A stretch of 64,000 nt of DNA, from NCBI GenBank assembly GCA_037783545.1, contig JBBELK010000297.1, forward strand, positions 1 through 64,000, given 5' to 3'. Shown here in pieces: positions 18,552 through 29,001 of the stretch (its first letter is position 1; each line of letters starts with the position of its first letter). This stretch comes from Henricia sp. BOLD:AAB3569. Its lineage: Eukaryota > Echinodermata > Asteroidea > Spinulosida > Echinasteridae. The notes under the pieces are model-generated. The model made no database searches. It saw nothing but the letters and a program-made list of their open reading frames with translations, and had not been told where the DNA came from. The translations under genes and the position numbers were made by a program.

Positions 18552-18989
18552 ATGCCAGGGCGAACAAGAACATCCCAGAAACACCAAGTGGATGGACATT
18601 GAAAAAGTATAGTACGTCCCGCCAGCAAGACACCCACAGTTGTGGAGCATTTGTGCTCATGGTAAAGAATTCATTTGGATCAGTCCACCTATCTACGGTC
18701 AAGTGATTAAAAGGGATTATGTTTATTGTTCAACAGTCCCTTTGTACCATGACGTTACAATATACCTTCATTGAAGTTACACTTTGTTTATTATTTACAG
18801 TTTGCCGAACAGCTCCTAAATGCCGTGCCACCATACATATTACGAAGCTGCCATGTTCAAGATTTCAGGAAGTATGATGCGGCACAAATAATTAAAGAGA
18901 GTAGGTACAGCCACCGAAACTGGGGACACCTTACTCTGTGGATAACCACGTTAAAAGAAACCAGTGGCCAAATAAACGCCGGAAGCTGA
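18545..18989 (+). CDS. Ulp1/C48-like cysteine protease, C-terminal two exons (copy 1)
   Basis: Exon 18545-18661 encodes ...ETPSGWTLKKYST, then SRQQDTHSCGAFVLM, with donor gtaaag. Exon 18801-18989, after acceptor ttatttacag, encodes FAEQLLNAVPPYIL to the stop TGA. QQDTHSCG fits the Gln...Cys-Gly active-site motif of the Ulp1/SUMO-protease fold (Gln as oxyanion residue, Cys as nucleophile). Relatives of this protease occur both as host deSUMOylases and inside DNA transposons. The N-terminal His/Asp part is not found upstream, where a hAT fragment is fused instead, so this is a truncated copy. The reading frame that remains is open. Confidence 0.55.
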
Positions 18990-19240
18990 CCAAAGCCCAA
19001 ATGGACTAAACACTTTATTTAGTTTAGTAAAAAAAGATGGTAATTTCCGTTATTTTTTTTGTTAATTTTTCTAACTGCCGCATTGTGGAGAGTTCAAGAA
19101 CTCACTCAGAAGTCATTTTCTGTGTTGTACTCTTCTGTTTGGGCTTCTGTGGAACCATGGATGGGATTGGGTATGGAGTGAAGCACATATGACATACTGG
19201 TACAAATCAACTGCTGTAATCTCTTATCTTTACTAGAAAA

Positions 19241-19552
19241 ATCTGGCAAGAAGCAATGGCGCGTTATTATGCCACACGAAGCGGACATCAAAAGGACACG
19301 CGTGGTGTGTTCATATCCAAAACGGAAGACAAGCTGTCTTTCGTTAATTGGCTGGAGACGCCCCACTCCGTACATGTAGATAACCACATAAAACGGAACC
19401 ATCGGCAAAGGAAGTTCACACTTAAACTGCATATGGTACACCATAAAGTACACCCGTCAAATTCACTAAAACGTTATGCGCCTACATGTAAATATGCACG
19501 TCACATCACAAAAACGCATCGTGGAGGGAATTTGGGTTTATTGACGCACTAA
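19241..19552 (+). pseudogene. Unrecognised coding remnant upstream of the recombinase domain
   Basis: An open stretch reading ...RGVFISKTEDKLSFVNWLET and more, ending TAA at 19550-19552. No family was recognised. Its position and strand suggest the N-terminal part of the recombinase protein. Confidence 0.35.
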
Positions 19553-19596
19553 AAAACATAATCAAAACACTTGACGATTCCATAGTAACGCTTTCT

Positions 19597-20326
19597 GTGA
19601 CACCCATGACGTTTTATATTAGTCATACAAGACAGAAAACCAGAGGCATTGCCTCTGGAGGGAACATGCAAAAGCTACGGGAATATGCGGTTGAAGAAAT
19701 TAGTGGTATATTAAGTGATGACTTTTCTGTATGGGACGCGCACACCTTTAAGAAATTGCGAGACTTGACTGTGTCCAGACTGACACTGTTCAATGCGAGA
19801 CGAGGTGGTGAACCTTGCAGGCTAAAGGTCAGTGAATGGGAGGAGGCCAATGCAGATATGTGAATCGACAGGCAAAGGGCGGAAGTGGGCGACACTTTAC
19901 AAAGAGAAATGCTTCAAAATTTCAAAGTGATATACCAGACTAGGAAGAGAAATAATCACTTAGTTCCCGAAAGATACACTCTGTGCAACCCCGAAGTAAG
20001 GGAAATGGCTGGCATACCAAACAACAACACGTATGTCTTTGCATGCACACAGAAGTCTTCATCCCACGTCACAGGTTGGCATGCACTCTATAGTATGTGC
20101 AACGCAGCAGGCATCAAGAACAAGTCTCAAATCAATGCGACTAAAAATCGACACCGAGTAAGCACCATGTATGCTGCGTTTGAGTTGCCTGAGGCCAAGA
20201 GAGCCTTATGGGACACTCGGGCCAAATAAATGAGAATATTTATCAAGCTCCACTGGCGATCCAGGAAATCCACACATGCCGGAAGTATTTTTTTTACCAC
20301 ACTGGTAGACGTGGTGGCAGAGAAAC
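19597..20326 (+). pseudogene. Tyrosine-recombinase domain, Crypton-like, broken by one stop and one frameshift
   Basis: Motifs in order: LTVSRLTLFNARRGGEP, which holds the first catalytic Arg (ARRGGEP box); KVIYQTRKRNNHLVPE, the Lys-bearing beta hairpin; NTYVFACTQ; GWHALYSMC; INATKNRHRVSTMYAAF, the RH motif of box II; then in another frame GHSGQINENIYQAPLAIQE, the GH motif and the Tyr nucleophile. TGA at 19861-19863 interrupts the frame after ...EANADM. A small deletion before ATGGGACAC shifts the frame. Catalytic R, K, R, H and Y are all still visible. Similar domains occur in Cryptons and many invertebrate recombinase-like genes. The 55-residue repeats follow directly. Confidence 0.7.
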
Positions 20327-20339
20327 CATGGACTGAAGG

Positions 20340-22500
20340 CGACTCTTCCTACAGCGACACTTCGTGTGAATCAGTCGGCAACTCAGTGGCGTGGAAGACA
20401 TTCTCTCTCAAGTAGCCAAGACGAAGTGGAAAACGAGGAAACCATACAGGACACGGAACTTTCTGAAGACGAAAACAGAGCCGATTCCCGCTACAACGAC
20501 ACTCCGCATGAAACTCCTCGTGCCAAACACCCCTCTCAGTCCGCAACTCAGTGGCGTGGAAGACATTCTCTCTCAAGTAGCCAAGACGAAGTGGAAAACG
20601 GGGAAACCATACAGGACACGGAACTTTCTGAAGACGAAAACAGAGCCGATTCCCGCTACAACGACACTCCACATGAAACTCCTCATGCCAAACACCCCTC
20701 TCAGTCCGCAACTCAGTGGCCTGGAAGACATTCTCCCTCAAGTAGCCAAGACGAAGTGGAAAACGAAGAAACCATACAGGACACGGAACTTTCTGAAGAC
20801 GAAAACAGAACCAATTCCCGCTTTGACGACGCTCTGCATGAAACTCCTCGTGCCAAACACCCCTCTCAGTCCGCAACCCAGTGGCATGAAAGACATTCTC
20901 CCTCAAGTAGCCAAGACGAAGTGGAAAACGAAGAAACCATATGGGACACGGAACTTTCTGAAGACGAAAACAGAGCCAATTCCCTGCTTTGACGACGCTC
21001 TGCATGAAACTCCTCGTGCCAAACACCCCTCTCAGTCCGCAACCCAGTGGCATGAAAGAAATTCTCCCTCAAGTAGCCAAGACGAAGTGGAAAACGAAGA
21101 AACCATACAGGACACGGAACTTTCTGAAGACGAAAACAGAACCAATTCCCGCTTTGACGACGCTCTGCATGAAACTCCTCGTGCCAAACACCCCTCTCAG
21201 TCCGCAACCCAGTGGCATGAAAGACATTCTCCCTCAAGTAGCCAAGACGAAGTGGAAAACGAAGAAACCATACAGGACACGGAACTTTCTGAAGACGAAA
21301 ACAGAACCAATTCCCGCTTTGACGACGCTCTGCATGAAACTCCTCGTGCCAAACACCCCTCTCAGTCCGCAACCCAGTGGCATGAAAGACATTCTCCCTC
21401 AAGTAGCCAAGACGAAGTGGAAAACGAAGAAACCATACAGGACACGGAACTTTCTGAAGACGAAAACAGAACCAATTCCCGCTTTGACGACGCTCTGCAT
21501 GAAACTCCTCGTGCCAAACACCCCTCTCAGTCGGCAACTCAGTGGCATGAAAGACATTCTCCCTCAAGTAGCCAAGACGAAGTGGAAAACGAAGAAACCA
21601 TACAGGACACGGAACTTTCTGAAGACGAAAACAGAACCAATTCCCGCTTTGACGACGCTCTGCATGAAACTCCTCGTGCCAAACACCCCTCTCAGTCCGC
21701 AACCCAGTGGCATGAAAGACATTCTCCCTCAAGTAGCCAAGACGAAGTGGAAAACGAAGAAACCATACAGGACACGGAACTTTCTGAAGACGAAAACAGA
21801 ACCAATTCCCGCTTTGACGACGCTCTGCATGAAACTCCTCGTGCCAAACACCCCTCTCAGTCGGCAACTCAGTGGCACGGAAGTCCTTCTTCCTCAAGTA
21901 GCCAAGACGAAATGGAAAACGAAGAAACCATACAGGACACGGAACTTTCTGAAGACGAAAACAGAACCAATTCCCGCTTTGACGACGCTCTGCATGAAAC
22001 TCCTCGTGCCAAACACCCCTCTCAGTCGGCAACTCAGTGGCACGGAAGTCCTTCTTCCTCAAGTAGCCAAGACGAAATGGAAAACAAAGAAACCATACAG
22101 GACACGGAACATTCCGAGGACAAAAATTGCCGATTCCCGCTACAACGACGCTCCGCATGAAACTCCTCGTGCCAAACATCCCTCTCACTCAGCAACCCAG
22201 TGGCATGAAAGACCTTCTCCCTCAAGTAGCCAAGACGAAGTGGAAAATGAAGAAACCATCCGGGTCACGGAACTTTCTGAAGACGAAAAAAGAGCCAATT
22301 CCCGCTACAACGACGCTCCGCATGAAACTCCTCGTGTCTCAGTCGGCAATCCAGTGGCATGTAAGACGTTCTCCCTCAAGTAGCCAATACGAAGTGGAGA
22401 ACGAAGAAACCATATGGGACGCGGAACTTTCCGGAGACGAAAACAGAGCCAACTCTCCCTATAGTGACGCTTCGCATGAAACCGTCAGTGGGGAAACCCT
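20340..22500 (+). repeat. 165-bp tandem array encoding a 55-residue acidic repeat (about 13 units)
   Basis: GTGGC anchors recur at 20386, 20551, 20716, 20881, 21047, 21212, 21377, 21542, 21707, 21872, 22037, 22200 and 22354. The spacing is 165, with one 166 (extra T at about 20984), one 163 and one 154. The coding frame gives HSPSSSQDEVENEETIQDTE, LSEDENRTNSRFDDALHETP, RAKHPSQSATQWHER: polar, acidic, Ser/Thr-rich and probably disordered. The central six units are nearly identical, pointing to recent homogenisation. It is the C-terminal extension of the tyrosine recombinase. The unit is divisible by three, so other frames also stay open and should not be taken as genes. Confidence 0.9.
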
Positions 22501-22689
22501 TCTCTTTCCGCAGATAAACGTCCTGCAGGTAGTCCAGATGATGAACGGGATTTTTTGTTTCTTCTTTGCGCCGAACAAGTGTCAAAAATAAAGTCAAAGG
22601 GAAAAATTAATAGACTCTGCAAAAACTGGACAGAAATTCTGTATGCAAAAGTTTATCGAGTCAAAAAAGAACTGCGTCCTCATATTTAA
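22480..22689 (+). CDS. Non-repetitive C-terminal segment after the 55-residue array
   Basis: Open frame encoding DKRPAGSPDDERDFLFLLCA, then EQVSKIKSKGKINRLCKNWT and VYRVKKELRPHI, then stop. It is basic and helix-prone, unlike the repeats. It is one frame off the last repeat unit, so another indel is needed to join them. No family was recognised. Confidence 0.45.
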   Translation, partial: NRQWGNPSLSADKRPAGSPDDERDFLFLLCAEQVSKIKSKGKINRLCKNWTEILYAKVYRVKKELRPHI

Positions 22690-22854
22690 ATACAACAGAG
22701 TAAAAGTTGTCGGCAGTAGAAAAGCCAAGGGTCCATGTCTGAAGAAAACCGTAGTATGTAAGTTTTAAAAGCACTGTTGCAACATTTTCACCATAAAGGA
22801 AAGACCGAACAGCCGTCAAGAGGTTGCATGTAATTTATAAAATGTCTAGTCTAA

Positions 22855-23682
22855 AGTGCACATCCTGCTGTGCAGCAAATCAAACGTCGACTACAGCAAC
22901 AGTGCTGTAACGACAACGACCACTGGGTACTGTTAGGGGATGCTCAACTCGCTGCCTGGGTACACCACAGCAGAGCAACGGTGCTGTTCGCAGTTCATGA
23001 TGTTATATGAACATGTGTAACCAACAATTACGTGACATTTTATGTATAAGAGAACAATTCAAGGAGAATACCCGGTAGTCGTCATAAACGGTTTTCCTGT
23101 AGCTTTTGTTTGAAACACCACAAACTAAGATAACGGTCTCTTGAATGTAACATTTTTCAAGAGACCCAATGTTAACGTGTTAATGCTCTAGCTATCTTTG
23201 TGATAATCACAGAAAATACATGAATGTCAGGGCGAACAAGAACATCCCAGAAACACCAACTGGATGGACATTGAAGAAGTATAGTACGTCCCGCCAGCAA
23301 GACACCCACAGTCGTGGAGCATTTGTGCTCATGGTAAATAATTCATTCATATCAGTCCACCTAGGTATCTACCCGTGTGATTAGAAGGGATTATGTTCAT
23401 AGTTCAACAGTCCCCCTTGTACCATGACGTTTTATATTAGTCATACAAGACAATATACCTTCATTGAAGTTACACTTTGTTTATTATTTACAGTTTGCCG
23501 AACAGCTCCTCAATGCCGTGCCACCATGCAAATTATGAAGCTGCCATGTTCAAGATTTCAGGAAGTATGTTGTGGCACAAATAATTAAAGAGAGTAGGTA
23601 CAGCCGCCCAAGCTGGGGACACCTTACTCTGTGGATAACCACGTTAAAAGAAACCAGTGGCCAAATAAACGCCGGAAGCTGA
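22855..23682 (+). pseudogene. Ulp1/C48-like protease, three exons (copy 2), inactivated
   Basis: The exon near 22855-22950 encodes HPAVQQIKRRLQQQ...NDHWVLL, where HW fits the Ulp1 catalytic His-Trp. Exon 23213-23334 encodes KYMNVRANKNIPETPTGWTL and QQDTHSRGAFVLM: the catalytic Cys of copy 1 is Arg here (TGT to CGT). Exon 23494-23682 has a premature TGA (CGA in copy 1). The segment 23217-23823 is about 95% identical to 18545-19127. It lies directly downstream of the recombinase and repeat array, in the same orientation. Confidence 0.55.
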
Positions 23683-23829
23683 CCAAAGCCCAAATGGACT
23701 TCACACTTTATTTAGTTTAGTAAAAAAAGATGGTAATTTATGTTAGTTTTTTTTGTTAGTTTTTCTAACTGCCGCATTGTGGAGAGTTCAAGAACTCACT
23801 AAGAAGTCATTTTCTGTGTTGTACCCGTC

Positions 23830-25440
23830 ATTGAATACGTGTACATGTACATGAAGATTGGTTCACATCTGCAAACGGATAACACTGTGCCATGGGCTAC
23901 TTAGAGAGCGTTTGCGCAACGTGAGCACTTAACATCGTCGTCCACTTTGCCTATAGCTGAAAAGCATATAGGAAAAAAGCATAAAGAAAAGAGAGGTTGA
24001 AGGAGACACATGTACACTTGTTCTTATTGGAGAATATTTCAATGACCCCGAAGCCATGGCTGTCATGATACAAGTTTGATGAAAAAATATCGTCGCTTGC
24101 TTACATGTAGGCTGTGTCCGGAAGTTGGCTACTGGAACCCGGTAAAAACATTGTGGAATTTGTCTCGATGTTAATATGTGTGAAATAATTGAGATCTTAA
24201 GTCATTAGAACCGACATTTCAGCTTGCACAATACAGTAAAAGATGCTATGAGAAGTTGCTGAGTAATTTGATCTGGATGAGATCAAGACGGAAGAGTGCT
24301 TGAAGCAGACATGTATATGTACAATGTAAGGCAGGTTCTGGCGTATGAATAAAAGTATACAGTCACTCAGAACATGGAGACAAAATTAATATTGTATTAG
24401 ATTCGGAAGATTGGCTCATGCTTTCATTAACATTATGGCCGTGTTTGGCATTTTACACCCGATGGGGCAAATTTCATGAGCATAATGGTATGTAGTAGTA
24501 CAAATCTCAATCCTTTAACCGAAAACAATATGGGTCAACATATTGGAAGGCAGATTCTTCTCCAACAGTAAAAACCACCAAAGTGAAGCATACATGTGTG
24601 GTAACAAAAGGTGCCCCGATACGGTCTAGTTGTAAAACTCGAAGACCCATTGTATGATTTTGCAATGACCAAAACATTAACAAGTTACAGAAACTAATTC
24701 AAAGTGATTAAAGCAATGATAACGAGTATTCACCTTGGGGTTGATTTCACAAAGAATTGCAACGCCTCTTAAGTGCTCAAATTCATCACAACTCGCCGAA
24801 CCTTTTGTAAGTTTATGAAGGGTTTTATAGTTGCGTTTCACAAAACACTTGCAACAAGTTGTGGGCAGAACCCAACGTCGTCCCCAGGGTGGTCGAGCGC
24901 GATCGTTCAGACCATGGAGACGAGGTAGGGCAGAACCATTTGCAAAGTTCCGAAGTCCAGAGCCGATAAAAATCACAAGACCATGACAAGTCCCGCACAA
25001 GTCCAGTTCTACCCAGCAGAATGAACACGCACAAAAAATGCCTTTATTGGAGTTCACTTGAATAGCTTGTGACTTGAACTAAGACCCAGGGACTTGGGGT
25101 GGACTTGTGAAGGCTTGTCATGGACTCGTGATGGACTTGAATCCATTGCAAAGTTACAACCAGGGCTGTAGTCATTAGTTATTACAACATGTCACAGATA
25201 TTTCTTTGTAAAATCAACCCCCGATTCACAGAATTCACTTGTCAACCATACAGATAACTAAAACGTACTTGTACAATAAAGGGTATTCAGTTTTGGACTA
25301 GATGCAGAAAAAATAACTGGTTAGTTTGATGTCTTGTTTTAAAACTTGCAAACATTCGACCAAAATTCACAAATCACCAATAATTGATTGCTGCATAAGG
25401 TTGATATATACATGTACATGTACCTGTAGTGCACATTTAT
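23830..25440. other. Intergenic, no gene recognised
   Basis: No coding exon or element ends could be supported. The part at 25060-25150 is rich in GACTTG/GGACTTG motifs. Scattered TACATGTA occurs. Confidence 0.5.
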
Positions 25441-25469
25441 ATCGGAGATGCATTTACATACATTTGGCT

Positions 25470-25560
25470 TAGAAAAAGGACAAGCCGTCTCCGCCAGCTG
25501 ATGGGGACCAACTGACACCTTGAAGTGAGGCCATTCCAGGGAGACAACAAATCCCATTTC
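25470..25560. repeat. Dispersed repeat (family U)
   Basis: The CTCCGCCAGCTGATGGGGAC...CACCTTGAAGTGAGG...GGAGAC block is repeated at 26091-26180 and, diverged, at 44615-44690. Likely a SINE body; class not certain. Confidence 0.5.
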
Positions 25561-26549
25561 AATAAAACCTCCAATTTTGAAGACAGAAAATACAGACTCA
25601 TAACTTCTCTTTTATACATGTACATGTAGCTTTTTAAATTGATGCTTTTCTAACATTCGTGACTGATGCGAAACTTGTCACCGACAAACTGTCAGATCTA
25701 TGTTTTCTTCTGGATGAAAAGACCACGATGAACCACTGCAATGAGCTGTACTTTTTTATGTACTGTACTGATGTTCGTGGTAGTCAACAATACTGGACTT
25801 ACATCTAACAGCTCTTGCCAATAAGTCAACTCTGTGGATCTGCCATTACATTGTCATACATGTACATGTATGGTACAATGTACTTGAGCTTATAATCTAG
25901 ATGGCAGCAATACAATCATCTATGGATTCCTAGGCCTAAATAGTGAAATTCTGGCTTTTAAATGTCCAGCAATACTGGACTTACATACAACAGCTCTTGC
26001 GACAAACTTAAGTCCAATAAGCCAAACATGTACCATACATCTGCCATTACATTGTATCATCAAGGCTACATACATACATACATTTGGCTTAGAAAAAGGA
26101 CAAGCCGTCTCCGCCAGCTGATGGGGACCAACTGACACCTTGAAGTGAGGCCATTCCAGGGAGACAACGAATCCCATTTCAATAAAACCTCCAATTTTGA
26201 AGACAGAAAATACAGACTCATAACTTCTCTTTTATACATGTACATGTAGCTTTTTAAATTGATGCTTTTCTAACATTCGTGACTGATGCGAAACTTGTCA
26301 CTGACAAACTGTCAGATCTATGTTTTCTTCTGGATGAAAAGACCACGATGAACCACTGCAATGAGCTGTACTTTTTTATGCAAGTCGGCCATTACAAGGC
26401 CGCCACTCGAGGAAAGGGCTACCGAAGTCAATTATGGAGAAACCAGGCCTTCACACCGAAACAAGACCGGAATAACCAGTCTCTTTACGATACGAATGGA
26501 GCTGGGAGGAGTAACTAGTCCGCATCGAGACTCAGACAACCAAGTTGCC

Positions 26550-26704
26550 TCTGCTCCTATTAAAGCAAGCATGGTAAAGTACCATGCTCAAGGCCAGGGC
26601 ACAAGTGCTACAACCTGTTGCGGCGAGGATTCGAACCCACATTCCAGTATTTTGCACAGGAACTTGAGTTTGATGCACTAGACCGCTAGGCCATAACACC
26701 CCAC
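26550..26704 (-). mobile_element. tRNA-derived SINE (second copy)
   Basis: On the minus strand it reads GGGGTGTTATGGCCTAGCGG at the 5' end (box A) and GGTTCGAATCC (box B, near 26630), followed by GTTGTAGCACTTGTGCCCT. It matches the + strand SINE at 7528. Confidence 0.8.
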
Positions 26705-27569
26705 ACAATGTACCATAACATGTACATTTACATGTATTGTACCAGTTGCTACTGGTTGGAAAAGAGTTGACAAAAACTACCACAAATCTATGCTTGATAC
26801 AGATACAATACGGTAAGTCACAAAGGGTATACAGTATGTACAGTATGCGTGATGAACTGTCCCAGTGAGCTCCATTTGCTAAAGAATTAATTATGGTGAT
26901 ACATGTAACAAGTCTCCAGCTACATGTACATGTAATAACTGGACAGACTTTGTCGCCAATCTCCATTGCACTTGCAGCAAATGTACATGTGCAGTTTAAA
27001 TGTGATGCATGCTATGGCAGTCTACACAGGATACCAGACTTACATTCAATGGTTCTTGCCCTGAACTTAAGTCCAATAAGCCAACTGTGTAGATCTGCCA
27101 CTACATGTACATTTACCACATCTGTCATTGTGTAGACATCCGTAATGCAATCATGCATTTCCCATCAAAATGTAGGCCAAAATAACATAAAGTGGCTTTT
27201 ATCAAAATGTTGCCAAAATTTAAGTTTTGGAGAACTACCGGTACATGTACCGGTATGTTGCTGATGTTCGTGGTAGTCAACAATACTGGACTTACATCTA
27301 ACAGCTCTTGCCATGAACTTAAGTCCAATAAGTCAACTCTGTGGATCTGCCATTACATTGTCATACATGTATGGTACAATGTACTTGAGCTTATAATCTA
27401 GATGGCAGCAATACAATCATCTATGGATTCCTAGGCCTAAATAGTGAAATTCTGGCTTTTAAATGTCCAGCAAAACTGGACTTACATACAACAGCTCTTG
27501 TCACAAACTTAAGTCCAATAAGCCAAACATGTACCATACATCTGCCATTACATTGTATCCTCAAGGCTA

Positions 27570-28179
27570 AAATTATTTTTCCAAACCTTAAGAAAATCTG
27601 TCTCTAGATTTCTCCTCGCCGTTGCGTTTTCAAAACTGCAACAATTTCATGTAACATGACTGCAAGTTGTATTTCTTTCAAAAACTTGATTTATATGCTG
27701 CAATTATAATACAGACAGAATTATAAATAAGATTAGGTGCAAAGTGAAAAATGCAGTTATTTTGCATTTTATACTTCAAAGTGCACCCTCCTATTTAATT
27801 GTCCGCCATACTTTAAAAAGGCCAATACGGTAGTACGTCAAATAGAGAAATTCCCATATTTTACAATTATAATAAAGTATACATACGTAAAAAAAGTGGT
27901 TAATTTCTTACAGAAATATTTGTTGATATATATTCACGCATTTGTTACCATTGCTATCAACACCGAGTAAGTATTTTTCTTGCGAACTCACGAAGGAACT
28001 TCTTTTGGTCATTGCAAAGGATACAAGGATCTTTAGTGATGAGATGTACTTTTGTTTCCTAGTGCTGTGGGAGTAAAACAATCCACAGCCACTCGTCAGG
28101 TGAACCCAAGATTACCGCATTCTAGAGCACATGTCTTACCCATTAGCCCACATACATACGTACATGTACTTGTACATTT
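27570..28179. other. Intergenic, A/T-rich; possible SINE trace
   Basis: No gene seen. At 28085-28150 the minus strand has GGCTAATGGGTAAGAC and GGTTCACCTG, weakly resembling box A and box B of a tRNA-derived SINE. Confidence 0.35.
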
Positions 28180-28341
28180 GCAGCCGATTTCACGAAAGAG
28201 TGCACAGCTTGCGCAACTTTTGAAAAATGTGCAAGCCCCATAGCTTGTGTGTTATCATCGCTAATTTGTTGCGACTTACGCAATAAAACGTTGCGTAAGT
28301 GGGCTTACGCAACTGCGTAAGTTTCGTGAAATCAGCTGCAG
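28180..28341. mobile_element. Foldback MITE (family B copy 1)
   Basis: Ends GCAGCCGATTTCACGAAA and TTTCGTGAAATCAGCTGC. The inner arms TTGCGTAAG/CTTACGCAA also pair. Copies at 60082 and 60541. Confidence 0.85.
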
Positions 28342-29001
28342 AATGCAACAAGAGGTTAGTACAAATATTTTAAAATAATAATGTAGCTTCGTTGTATAGA
28401 TCGAGTACCATTTTGCTCCAAATCAGTGATCCATCCACAACCAAAAACATTTTTTAACAAAAATTGAATGGTTTACTTTATGTGTGTTAAGTGGTGAACC
28501 ATGGGTACATGTTATTTAATGGCATATCACATGTTGTATCATCCAAGCATGTGTGGTGTGAAGAAAATGCATTCTGTACAATGGGTTTTATTTTCTGAAT
28601 ACATGTACCCATGTAAGATGAACACAAGAAGGATCGATTTCCAGTTGCCATTCCATTTCAATTTGCAAGTCGGTCAACATGTAAGGTGGTGGTGTTAATT
28701 GTATCAATGTTCATTAAAAGAGACAATTAAATTAATGTATTTAAATATGAATACATGTACATGCTGTCAAGCAAATCAGACCCTAAGTTCATCTTGTGAT
28801 GTTTGGCTCTTCGTAGAATGGCACCGAAGTTGTGCAGTGAGCATGACGGCATGTGTCAGAAAGAACCGAACAGTGGCTGAATGCACTATACCCATTAACT
28901 TCAGCAGCATCAGCATTGGTTGCCGATGGAATGTCGATGCCCAGCACAGCCATCTTGTGGCCCATATACAATTTAGTTTGACAAATTGTGTAATATGTTA
29001 G

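Larger units (their letters stand above)
25455..27568. repeat. Duplicated X-Y unit, second copy split by an 868-bp insertion
   Basis: X (25455-25760) equals 26076-26383, and Y (25768-26068) equals 27252-27568, nearly base for base. Unit 1 is X-Y contiguous. In unit 2 bases 26384-27251, including a SINE, lie between X and Y. Y copies carry ACTTAAGTCC inverted motifs that also occur at 45420-45670. Confidence 0.85.

Noticed and set aside
20349-22188. Long minus-strand and alternative plus-strand open frames across the 165-bp array
   Set aside because: The unit length is a multiple of three, so any frame free of stops in one unit stays open. Only the acidic frame joins the recombinase and is consistent across unit variants.
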